Assembly (NCBI GenBank): GCA_030150565.1
Contig: JASLFR010000025.1
Coordinates: 1 to 15,040 of the forward strand
Source: Cardiobacteriales bacterium
GTDB taxonomy: Bacteria; Pseudomonadota; Gammaproteobacteria; Cardiobacteriales; Wohlfahrtiimonadaceae
Length of the DNA stretch: 15,040 nucleotides
Direction of reading: 5' to 3'
Part shown: in pieces, positions 6,736 through 12,896 of the stretch
Layout: each line of letters begins with the position of its first letter
How positions within the stretch are numbered: the stretch's first letter is position 1
Position numbers and translations under genes: made by a program
Notes under the pieces: generated by a model
The model's input: the letters and a program-made list of their open reading frames with translations, nothing else
Told to the model about the DNA's origin: nothing
Database searches by the model: none

Positions 6736-7932
6736 TTAAGGACGAACAAGTGCGAGGGTCTCCCGAACGATCATCGCCTCTTCATCAGTACCTACAACCA
6801 TTGCGACCCCAAAGTGATCTTCATAGAAGCTTTTTGCAATCACCCCTTCGCCCCCCCCAATCGCTTCAAGATTGGCAGGTTCATCGAGCTGATAACGCAT
6901 AAATTTAAGCTCCTCTAAGACCCGTTTGCGCACAAAAGCGGAGTTTTCTCCAATCCCCCCTGTAAAGACAACAGCATCCACATGGGGAAGGGGAACGAGG
7001 TAGGAGGCGATCGTTTTAGCGATGCGGTAGATAAAGATCTCAAGCGCTAAAAAAGCCGCTTCATTTCCTGCATTTGCGGCCTCTTGAAGGGTGCGACAAT
7101 CGTTGGAGAGGCCTGAGAGCCCCAAAAGCCCACTCTTTTTATTGAGTAGGGTATCGATCTCTTCAATATCCATATTGAGCTCTTTTGCAAGAAAGCGGAA
7201 GATACCAGGATCGATCGTTCCTGAGCGAGTCCCCATCACCAATCCTTCCAGCGGGGTGAGCCCCATGCTGGTGTCGATCGATTTCCCCTCTAAAATGGCG
7301 GCAACTGAAGCCCCATTCCCTAGATGGGCGCTAATAATATTGAGTTGATTGATGGGGCGATCGAGCAGCTCAGCTGTACGTTCTGTAATGTAACGATGGC
7401 TTGAGCCGTGGAATCCGTAACGACGAACAGAGTGTTCGTGATAGAGCTCTAAGGGGAGTGCGTAGAGGAACGCTTTTTTAGGGAGAGTTTGATGGAATGA
7501 GGTGTCAAAAACAGCGACGTGAGGAGTATCTGGAAGAACCTTCATCGCCGCACGAATCCCCACAAGATGGGCGGGGTTATGAAGAGGGGCAAGAGGAACA
7601 CAGCGCTCGATGCCTGCAATCACTTCATCATCAATAATCGCCGAGCAGCTAAAGAGATCCGCTCCGTGAACGATGCGGTGTCCAACCGCCTCAATACTCT
7701 TAGCTAATCCATGTTGATCGAGAAAGGAGAAGATATGTTCTACTGCTCCTAAATGGTCCCCTTTGGTTAATGCTGAAGTGCTCTTCTCACCTTGCCAAAT
7801 GGTGGTGATTTGAGCATTTTCTCCCCCTAAATTCTCTGCTAAACCCTCCGTTGTGGTTGCTTTGCTCTCTGAATCGATTAGCGCAAATTTTAGGGAGGAG
7901 CTGCCGCAGTTAATGACTAAGGTATGCATCAT
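6736..7932 (-). CDS. ackA: Acetate kinase
   Basis: AckA transfers phosphate between acetyl phosphate and ADP (acetate + ATP) and acts with Pta encoded just downstream. The 398-residue length matches the family. The ASKHA-fold signatures are intact: NCGSSSLKF (8-16), GHRIVHG (84-90, Arg86), FDTSFHQT (142-149, Asp143), YGFHGSSH (172-179, His175), HLGNGAS (203-209), DTSMGLTPLEGLVMGTRSG (220-238, Arg236), FTGGIGEN (323-330) and TDEE (382-385, Glu384). The start is one of two adjacent ATG codons (7932 or 7929), preceded by GTGAG. An in-frame ATG at 7965 would add 11 residues (MIIIKKESENC) not seen in the family and has no ribosome site. It is the first gene of ackA-pta. The leader is AT-rich next to the gene and carries a terminator-like hairpin further up. 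Confidence 0.98.
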   Translation of the reverse strand: MMHTLVINCGSSSLKFALIDSESKATTTEGLAENLGGENAQITTIWQGEKSTSALTKGDHLGAVEHIFSFLDQHGLAKSIEAVGHRIVHGADLFSCSAIIDDEVIAGIERCVPLAPLHNPAHLVGIRAAMKVLPDTPHVAVFDTSFHQTLPKKAFLYALPLELYHEHSVRRYGFHGSSHRYITERTAELLDRPINQLNIISAHLGNGASVAAILEGKSIDTSMGLTPLEGLVMGTRSGTIDPGIFRFLAKELNMDIEEIDTLLNKKSGLLGLSGLSNDCRTLQEAANAGNEAAFLALEIFIYRIAKTIASYLVPLPHVDAVVFTGGIGENSAFVRKRVLEELKFMRYQLDEPANLEAIGGGEGVIAKSFYEDHFGVAMVVGTDEEAMIVRETLALVRP

Positions 7933-7950
7933 ACAATTCTCACTTTCTTT

Positions 7951-7969
7951 TTTAATTATTATCATTTAA
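7951..7969 (-). promoter_or_regulatory. Weak Fur-box-like sequence before ackA
   Basis: On the minus strand the core AATGATAATAATTA differs from the centre of the Fur consensus at one position, and the 19-base window matches 13 of 19. It sits 19 bases before the ackA start, directly after the U-tract of the leader hairpin. AT-rich sequence makes chance matches easy, so this is only a candidate operator. Confidence 0.18.
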
Positions 7970-8027
7970 AAACGCTCTTGCCTCATTGCGAGAGGCTTCA
8001 TCACACTACCGCAATAAGAAAAGAGCG
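7968..8027 (-). terminator. Terminator-like or attenuator-like leader hairpin upstream of ackA
   Basis: Read on the minus strand, CGCTCTT (8027-8021) pairs with AAGAGCG (7979-7973), which is followed at once by five T (7972-7968). Inside, GCCTC (7996-7992) can pair with GAGGC (7984-7980), stacked directly on the outer helix. Alternatively, ATTGCG (8015-8010) can pair with CGCAAT (7990-7985); these two inner helices exclude each other. The structure ends about 35 bases before the ackA ATG. It may be a second terminator for the upstream LysM gene or, if transcription starts above it, a conditional attenuator of ackA-pta. Confidence 0.5.
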
Positions 8028-8056
8028 CCCCTTTCAATATATTATCTAGCAATCAT

Positions 8057-8084
8057 ATTAAACAGAGCATTCTGATAAAGGCAA
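8057..8084 (-). promoter_or_regulatory. Candidate ackA-pta promoter
   Basis: On the minus strand TTGCCT (4 of 6 to the -35) is followed after 16 bases by TTTAAT (5 of 6 to the -10). A GATAAT lies a few bases further down without a matching -35. The site is downstream of the LysM gene terminator and upstream of the ackA leader hairpin. If used, transcripts would include that hairpin. Confidence 0.3.
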
Positions 8085-8085
8085 G

Positions 8086-8120
8086 AAAAAAGCATATGAG
8101 TCATCACTTCATATGCTTTT
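8086..8120 (-). terminator. Intrinsic terminator after the LysM gene
   Basis: A perfect 12-bp inverted repeat, AAAAGCATATGA (8088-8099) with TCATATGCTTTT (8109-8120), encloses a 9-base loop. On the minus strand it ends in a run of six T (8091-8086). It lies about 40 bases after the stop of the LysM gene. A second GC-richer hairpin (AGGGGGA/TCCCCCT at about 8131-8150) lies between it and the gene but has a T-run only on the plus strand. Confidence 0.8.
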
Positions 8121-8161
8121 AATCAGAGATAGGGGGAATTTACTCCCCCTTTTTGATCGAT

Positions 8162-9214
8162 TTATTGGCTCACTCCTGAGCTTGGAGCGATCGCATAAGT
8201 TCCTACTTGTACACGATCTTTCGCCTCCATCACAATTCCAAGGCTCACCTGATCGAAGACTTCATAGATCATCACTGTCCCAACCGCTTCAGAGGGGAGT
8301 GCAACACGCTGACCTGTGTAAGGATCTTTAGTGTAGATTGGGTTTGTCTGAGCAAGAAGAACATCTCCCGCCTCGAGACCTGCATCTAATCCACGATCAA
8401 GAACAACAGTCGCCCCTTTTGCAGAACTCATAATTGCACGAGGCATACTGATGATTTTTGCTTCTGTTCCTGCTGGAGCTGCTTTGGGTTCAAAATAGAA
8501 TGCAGGATATGCACGCTCTTTAAGAATTAAGCGATCACCCGCTTGAGGGCCACGATTCTCAATCATCAATACTTGAGCTGTTGCTAAGCCATCTTGATTA
8601 CGCTCAATACGCACTTCAGCTGTCTTAGTGAGCTCTGTGCCAAGCTCGATCATCTTGTTGCGCGCACCACGTTTTGCTTTAAAGGTCTCTCCTTCACGGT
8701 AAACGTTATAAACCTTACCTAACTCAAGCTCTTGATTGATATAGACTCGGCGATCTTTAGCACCAATGATGCGCTCTTGCTCTGTACCTACGATATAGGG
8801 AAGATCTTTGATCTCCTCTTTTTTACGAAAATCGACATGAACAAATGAGCTCTTGATGCGATCGTAAGAGATTGCAGGAATCCCAACATCAAGAGGCATC
8901 TCTCTTAAACCTGGCTTAAGGCGAGTCTCACGCACTTGAGCGGGAGCAGCAGTGCCACGACGCATCATCAATTTTCCATTTTCAAGATAGATCTGATCTC
9001 CAGGATAGATGAGATGAGGGTTTTTGATTTGACGATTATCCGCCCAGATCGACTTCCATTGCCACGGCTCATTAAGAAACATCCCCGCAATGCCCCAGAG
9101 AGTATCCCCTCTCTTAACAGTATATGATTGGGGAGCGTCTGCCTTAATCGGGGCTGAGAATGCGATTGATGAAGCCATTAATGCGATGGCTGCGAGTAAA
9201 CTTTTTATCTTCAT
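8162..9214 (-). CDS. Secreted LysM-domain protein (PA0020-like)
   Basis: This 350-residue protein has a Sec signal peptide (MKIKSLLAAIALMASSIAFSA, cleavage likely after Ala21 or Ala25). A single LysM domain follows at about 30-77: YTVKRGDTLWGIA, then NRQIKNPHLIYPGDQIYL. LysM modules bind the glycan backbone of peptidoglycan, so the mature protein should sit in the periplasm or cell wall. The remaining 270 residues resemble the uncharacterised C-terminal part of LysM proteins encoded beside def in pseudomonads and related bacteria (Pseudomonas aeruginosa PA0020 type). The stretch PRAIMSSAKGATVVLDRGLDAGLEAGDVL is typical. No catalytic peptidase or hydrolase motif is visible. The ATG at 9214 has AGGA 8 bases upstream. 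It is divergent from def, a conserved arrangement; the dprA gene often found nearby is not in this window. Precise role unknown. Confidence 0.9.
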   Translation of the reverse strand: MKIKSLLAAIALMASSIAFSAPIKADAPQSYTVKRGDTLWGIAGMFLNEPWQWKSIWADNRQIKNPHLIYPGDQIYLENGKLMMRRGTAAPAQVRETRLKPGLREMPLDVGIPAISYDRIKSSFVHVDFRKKEEIKDLPYIVGTEQERIIGAKDRRVYINQELELGKVYNVYREGETFKAKRGARNKMIELGTELTKTAEVRIERNQDGLATAQVLMIENRGPQAGDRLILKERAYPAFYFEPKAAPAGTEAKIISMPRAIMSSAKGATVVLDRGLDAGLEAGDVLLAQTNPIYTKDPYTGQRVALPSEAVGTVMIYEVFDQVSLGIVMEAKDRVQVGTYAIAPSSGVSQ

Positions 9215-9267
9215 TGAACTGTTCCTAATAAATCATTCGCTCTGCAAAAATGCGATAACAAATGGTG

Positions 9268-9297
9268 AATATAATGACTATAATATGGGATTGGCAA
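9268..9297 (-). promoter_or_regulatory. Candidate promoter for the LysM gene
   Basis: On the minus strand TTGCCA (9297-9292, 5 of 6 to -35) is separated by 18 bases from TATATT (9273-9268, 5 of 6 to -10). This is one of the better consensus matches in the window. It would give a leader of about 50 bases before the ATG at 9214. Confidence 0.5.
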
Positions 9298-9427
9298 TAT
9301 ATACTACATGAAATGGAAAGGGTATAGTATTTGCCGCAGTTAGTACACTACTTTTTGGCTATAAAATGAGCATAAAAAGGGATTAACCTCTTGTTTAAGA
9401 GGATAACTTTGCATCATTTTATCGCCC

Positions 9428-9433
9428 TATACT
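9428..9433 (+). promoter_or_regulatory. Candidate -10 box for def
   Basis: TATACT (5 of 6 to consensus) lies 29 bases upstream of the def ATG, so the transcript would have a short leader. No convincing -35 is seen at the right spacing; TTGCAT at 9409-9414 is too close. The rest of the 248-bp LysM/def spacer is AT-rich and holds no recognisable gene. Confidence 0.35.
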
Positions 9434-9462
9434 AGAGAGAATAAGAGGATAAATAAAGAGAG

Positions 9463-9978
9463 ATGGCAGTATTAAATGTTGTCGCTGTGCCCCATCCAAC
9501 GTTGAGAGAGAAGGCGCTCCCTGTAACCGAATTTACCCCTGAGTTAAAAGAGTTTGCATCCGACATGGTGGAGACGATGTACGATTATCAAGGGGTTGGC
9601 CTTGCTGCAAATCAGGTGGATTCTCTGCAGAGAGTCGTTGTTGCGGATTGCTCTGAGGAGCGTAATCAGCCCCATATTTTTATCAATCCAGAGATTATCG
9701 CTAAATCTGAAGAGGAGGAGGAGGCTGAAGAGGGGTGTTTATCACTTCCAACCTTAACAGGGGGGCCTGTGCCTCGAGCAGCAAAGATTACTGTGCGTGC
9801 GCAAGATGTTGAAGGAGAATTTTTTGAGATGGAGCTAGATGGGCTCTGGGCGCGCTGTATTCAGCATGAGATCGATCATTTAGAGGGGGTACTCTTTATC
9901 GATTATCTCTCCCGTTTAAAGCAGGAGCGAATTTTGAAGAAGCTTGAGCGGGTCTTGCGTGAGCAGGCGAGGGATTAA
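9463..9978 (+). CDS. def: Peptide deformylase
   Basis: Def removes the formyl group from the N-terminal methionine of new proteins at the ribosome, using a bound metal (Fe2+ in most bacteria). The 171-residue protein has all three motifs: GVGLAANQ (44-51), EGCLSLP (90-96, metal ligand Cys92) and QHEIDH (134-139, ligands His135 and His139, catalytic Glu136). The segment just before EGCLS is unusually acidic (SEEEEEAEEG, 82-91). The loop after it (TLTGGPVPRA) is about one residue longer than in E. coli. The C-terminal helix (LKQERILKKLERVLREQ) is typical. The ATG at 9463 follows AAAGAGAG and gives the standard start MAVLNVVAVPHPTLR. It precedes fmt, but a terminator hairpin lies between them. 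Confidence 0.97.
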   Translation: MAVLNVVAVPHPTLREKALPVTEFTPELKEFASDMVETMYDYQGVGLAANQVDSLQRVVVADCSEERNQPHIFINPEIIAKSEEEEEAEEGCLSLPTLTGGPVPRAAKITVRAQDVEGEFFEMELDGLWARCIQHEIDHLEGVLFIDYLSRLKQERILKKLERVLREQARD

Positions 9979-10004
9979 CGCGAATCAAAGCGATTAGAGA
10001 AGAG

Positions 10005-10026
10005 GGCTCGAAAGAGCCATTTTTTT
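10005..10026 (+). terminator. Intrinsic terminator between def and fmt
   Basis: GGCTC (10005-10009) and GAGCC (10014-10018) form a short perfect stem closed by a GAAA tetraloop (GNRA type), followed by seven T (10020-10026). It lies 26 bases after the def stop and 59 bases before the preferred fmt start. A 5-bp stem is short, but the tetraloop and long T-run favour at least partial termination. Confidence 0.7.
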
Positions 10027-10085
10027 ATTGAGAAAAAATGAATGCCAAAGAGAGTATAGAGCTCTCTAGAGGGAATGGATCATCT

Positions 10086-11024
10086 ATGAGTTTACGAATT
10101 CTATTTGCAGGAACCCCCGATTTTTCCGTGCCAACCTTACAAGCCCTTATTGAGAGTGAGTATGAGGTTGTAGGGGTCTACACCCAGCCAGATCGTCCAC
10201 GAGGACGGGGGAAAAAGGTGCAATTTACCCCCGTAAAAACAGTGGCTGTTGAGCACAATATCCCTGTTTTTCAGCCACAAACCTTACGTAGTGAGGAGGC
10301 GCAAGCAGAACTTGCAGCGCTAAAGCCTGATTTAATGGTGGTGGTAGCTTACGGATTGATTCTTCCACAAAAAGTGCTCGATATTCCGACTTACGGCTGT
10401 ATCAACATTCATGCATCACTTCTTCCCCGTTGGCGAGGAGCTGCTCCTTTACATCGTGCGATTGAAGCGGGGGATCGGGAATCGGGCGTTGGGATTATGC
10501 AGATGGAGCTTGGGCTCGATACTGGTCCTATTTGGGCGGAATCGAGCGTTCCGATCACGCCAGAGATGAGTACAGGAGAGCTTCACGATACGCTAAAAGT
10601 AGAAGGGGCGAATCTATTACTGAAGACGATCCCTCTAATCATTAAAGGGGAGCAGAGACCGACACCTCAGTCGGAGGAGGGGGTAACCTACGCTGAGAAG
10701 ATTACCCGTGATGAAGCACTAATCGATTGGCATCGAACAGCTAAAACGTTACAACGCCAAATTCACGCCTTCAATCCTTATCCTGGCGCCTTTACCTACC
10801 TAAATGGCACGCTTCTAAAGCTCTTTAGAGTGGTGGTTACAGAGAGGAAGAGCAGTCATGAAGCTGGAACGATCTTTACAGAGGAGAGCCGACTCTTTAT
10901 CAGTACCAAAGATTACGATCTTGAAGTGCTTGAACTGCAAGCAGCTGGAAAAAGACGAATGGAGAGCGCCCAATTCCTGCAAGGAAATTTAATTGAGAAA
11001 GAAGTATTAGGAAAGCATGAGTAA
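10086..11024 (+). CDS. fmt: Methionyl-tRNA formyltransferase
   Basis: Fmt formylates methionyl-initiator-tRNA using 10-formyltetrahydrofolate, giving the substrate later trimmed by Def. The 312-residue protein (E. coli 315) has an N-terminal formyltransferase fold (about 3-190) with FAGTPDFSVPTL (7-18), YTQPDRPRGRGKK (32-44) and the active-site motif INIHASLLPRWRGAAP (107-122, Asn108 and His110), with Asp145 in GLDTG. A C-terminal tRNA-binding domain (about 206-312) includes FNPYPGAF. I prefer the ATG at 10086 because it yields the family start MSLRILFAGTPDFS and has AGAGGGA upstream. An in-frame ATG at 10038 would add 16 residues with no family counterpart and has a weak ribosome site. The stop overlaps the rsmB start by 8 bases. 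Confidence 0.97.
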   Translation: MSLRILFAGTPDFSVPTLQALIESEYEVVGVYTQPDRPRGRGKKVQFTPVKTVAVEHNIPVFQPQTLRSEEAQAELAALKPDLMVVVAYGLILPQKVLDIPTYGCINIHASLLPRWRGAAPLHRAIEAGDRESGVGIMQMELGLDTGPIWAESSVPITPEMSTGELHDTLKVEGANLLLKTIPLIIKGEQRPTPQSEEGVTYAEKITRDEALIDWHRTAKTLQRQIHAFNPYPGAFTYLNGTLLKLFRVVVTERKSSHEAGTIFTEESRLFISTKDYDLEVLELQAAGKRRMESAQFLQGNLIEKEVLGKHE

Positions 11025-12336
11025 ATTAGAGAAAAACCCCCGTTATGTTGCGATTCAAGCGCTTTTAGCGGTGATTAATGGGCGCTCTTTGAGTGATGTG
11101 GTTGCCGATTTAGGGGGCTCGTTGGGGGATTCTGATCGCCGTTTTGTGCAGCATCTTCTCTTTGGCACATTGCGCCAATTTGATGCGCTTGAGGATCGTG
11201 TTAATCAGATGCTGAAAAAGCCGATTAAACCTTCCGAGATGGAGGTGAAGCTTGCCCACTACCTTGCCGCTTATGAATTAACAGAGATGGCAACGGCTGA
11301 GCATGCGCTCTTAAATAATTGGGTGAATCTCATTAAATTGATGAATAAGCCTTGGGCTGCGGGGCTTACGAATGCTATTTTGCGCCGAATACAGCGGGGA
11401 GAGTTCCCTAAAGCGAAGAGTGAATCGGGGCGTTATAATCTCCCTTTGTGGCTACTGAAGCGTTTAAGAAACGCTTGGGGGGAGGAGCATCTTGAGAGCA
11501 TCGCGACCTTTTTTCAGCTCCACCCTGAGATGATTCTGCGGGTCAATCTCTCTAAAACGACGAGAGAGGAGTACCTTTCTCTCTTAAAAGAGGAGGGGAT
11601 TGAAGCGTTACCCCACACATTTGTGGAGAGTGCGATTGTATTAGAGCAGGCTGTTCGAGTGGAAGCGTTACCCCACTTTTTTGAAGGATGGGTGAGCATT
11701 CAAGATGCTGCACCTCAACTGGCGTCAATTCTTCTTGCTCCACCTAAAGGGGGGGCTCTTTTAGATGCGTGTGCGGCTCCTGGAGGGAAAACTTCTGCTC
11801 TTTTAGAGCAATTTCCAGAGTTGGAGCGCATTGTGGCACTCGATAGTTCAGCTGAGCGTCTTGCTTATGTCGAGGAAAATTTAACCCGAATTTTTGGAGC
11901 AAAACCTGAAGCGGTGCAATTGATCGCTTCAACTGCTCAAACATTTACAAGTGATCTTCTTTTCGATTCTATTCTGCTCGATGTTCCCTGTTCAGCAACA
12001 GGCATTATGCATCGCCAACCCGATATTAAGCGGCATCGTCGTGCTAAAGATATCGAGGCGTTACGTTTAGAGCAGCGTGAAATTCTCAACCATGCGTGGA
12101 GCCTTCTAAAGCCTAATGGTCGACTGCTTTATGCTACATGCTCCATCTTAAAAGAGGAGAATGAGCAGCAGATTCGCCACTTTATGAAGCAGCATACCGA
12201 TGCGATTCATCACCCCTTGAATCTCCCTTTTGGGATCGAAGAGGAGTTTGGAACGCAGATTCTTCCGCTCTATTTTGAGCAGGAGAGGAGTCTGGATGGT
12301 TTCTACTACGCTCTATTAGAGAAGAGAGGGGAGTAG
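11017..12336 (+). CDS. rsmB: 16S rRNA (cytosine(967)-C5)-methyltransferase
   Basis: RsmB (Sun/Fmu) uses S-adenosylmethionine to make m5C967 in 16S rRNA. The 439-residue protein has an N-terminal NusB-like RNA-binding domain (about 8-135, e.g. RRFVQHLLFGTLR and NAILRRI) and a C-terminal Rossmann-fold catalytic domain (about 170-437). Visible motifs are ACAAPGGKT (251-259, SAM loop), ALDSS (274-278), DVPCSATG (322-329, Cys325) and YATCS (372-376, catalytic Cys375); these cysteine positions coincide with those known for the E. coli enzyme. The ATG at 11017 lies inside the end of fmt (ATGAGTAA overlap), with AGGA just upstream, so translation is likely coupled. The gene ends in TAG sharing its last base with the next GTG. 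A 15-bp direct repeat inside it is noted separately. Confidence 0.97.
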   Translation: MSKLEKNPRYVAIQALLAVINGRSLSDVVADLGGSLGDSDRRFVQHLLFGTLRQFDALEDRVNQMLKKPIKPSEMEVKLAHYLAAYELTEMATAEHALLNNWVNLIKLMNKPWAAGLTNAILRRIQRGEFPKAKSESGRYNLPLWLLKRLRNAWGEEHLESIATFFQLHPEMILRVNLSKTTREEYLSLLKEEGIEALPHTFVESAIVLEQAVRVEALPHFFEGWVSIQDAAPQLASILLAPPKGGALLDACAAPGGKTSALLEQFPELERIVALDSSAERLAYVEENLTRIFGAKPEAVQLIASTAQTFTSDLLFDSILLDVPCSATGIMHRQPDIKRHRRAKDIEALRLEQREILNHAWSLLKPNGRLLYATCSILKEENEQQIRHFMKQHTDAIHHPLNLPFGIEEEFGTQILPLYFEQERSLDGFYYALLEKRGE

Positions 12337-12896
12337 TGGGGGGAGGAGCCTTTTTAAGATCTCTCTTTTGCTTTCTGCTTCTAACGCTCTCAGCTCCCCT
12401 TTTTGCAGAGCAATCCCTTCTTTTAATTGAGGAGATCACCCCGCTCAAGCGTAAAAGTGTGACGATTACCAGCGCTATTGAGCTCAATGAAGATCAAAAA
12501 GAGATGCTCAATAATGGGATTCCTTTCACCTTTGTTTATGAACTTCGTCTAAGTACCCCTCGCAGATTTGGCCCCCCGAAAGTGATTGTGGAGCGTAGCT
12601 ATCGTTATACCCTCAAATATCATGCACTCTCAAAGCAGTATGTAGTACATGATGGGGGATTGACGTGGCAGAAGAGCTATCCCACGCTCTCTCTTGCCCT
12701 TGCACAGATTAAGCAGCGGAAAGGGTTGGCGATCCCCCCTCCTAAGAGTGATGAAGTGATCCGCTATTTTGGCTCGGCGCGTCTTCGGCTCGATATTGAG
12801 GCACTTCCCGCTCCGTTACGAATTCCCGCTTATCTCTCCCGCCGTTGGCAGTTAACGAGTGGTTGGGTGGCGTTTCCTATTGAGGTCGATTTATGA
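12336..12896 (+). CDS. DUF4390 family exported protein
   Basis: This 186-residue protein matches the uncharacterised DUF4390 family, which recurs between rsmB and an NtrY-type kinase in beta- and gammaproteobacteria. It has a signal peptide (MGGGAFLRSLFCFLLLTLSAPLFA, cleavage likely after Ala24), so it should be periplasmic. Family-like features are ELRLSTPRRFGPPKVIVERSYRYTLKYHALSKQYVV and the tryptophans in the C-terminal WQLTSGWVAFPIEVDL. No enzymatic motif or second membrane segment is seen. The start must be GTG at 12336, because the first ATG lies about 170 bases inside; a GAGGGGA ribosome site precedes it. It overlaps the rsmB stop by one base and the ntrY start by four (ATGA). The tight coupling suggests it works with the kinase, possibly as a periplasmic accessory, but this is inference. 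Confidence 0.82.
   Translation: MGGGAFLRSLFCFLLLTLSAPLFAEQSLLLIEEITPLKRKSVTITSAIELNEDQKEMLNNGIPFTFVYELRLSTPRRFGPPKVIVERSYRYTLKYHALSKQYVVHDGGLTWQKSYPTLSLALAQIKQRKGLAIPPPKSDEVIRYFGSARLRLDIEALPAPLRIPAYLSRRWQLTSGWVAFPIEVDL

Noticed and set aside
8131..8150. Hairpin AGGGGGA/TCCCCCT after the LysM gene as its terminator
   Set aside because: On the minus strand it is not followed by a T-run; the 12-bp hairpin at 8086-8120 is the better terminator. It may still protect RNA ends.
10038..10085. Earlier ATG for fmt adding 16 residues
   Set aside because: The extra residues do not resemble Fmt, and the ribosome site is weak; the ATG at 10086 gives the standard start. It cannot be excluded entirely.
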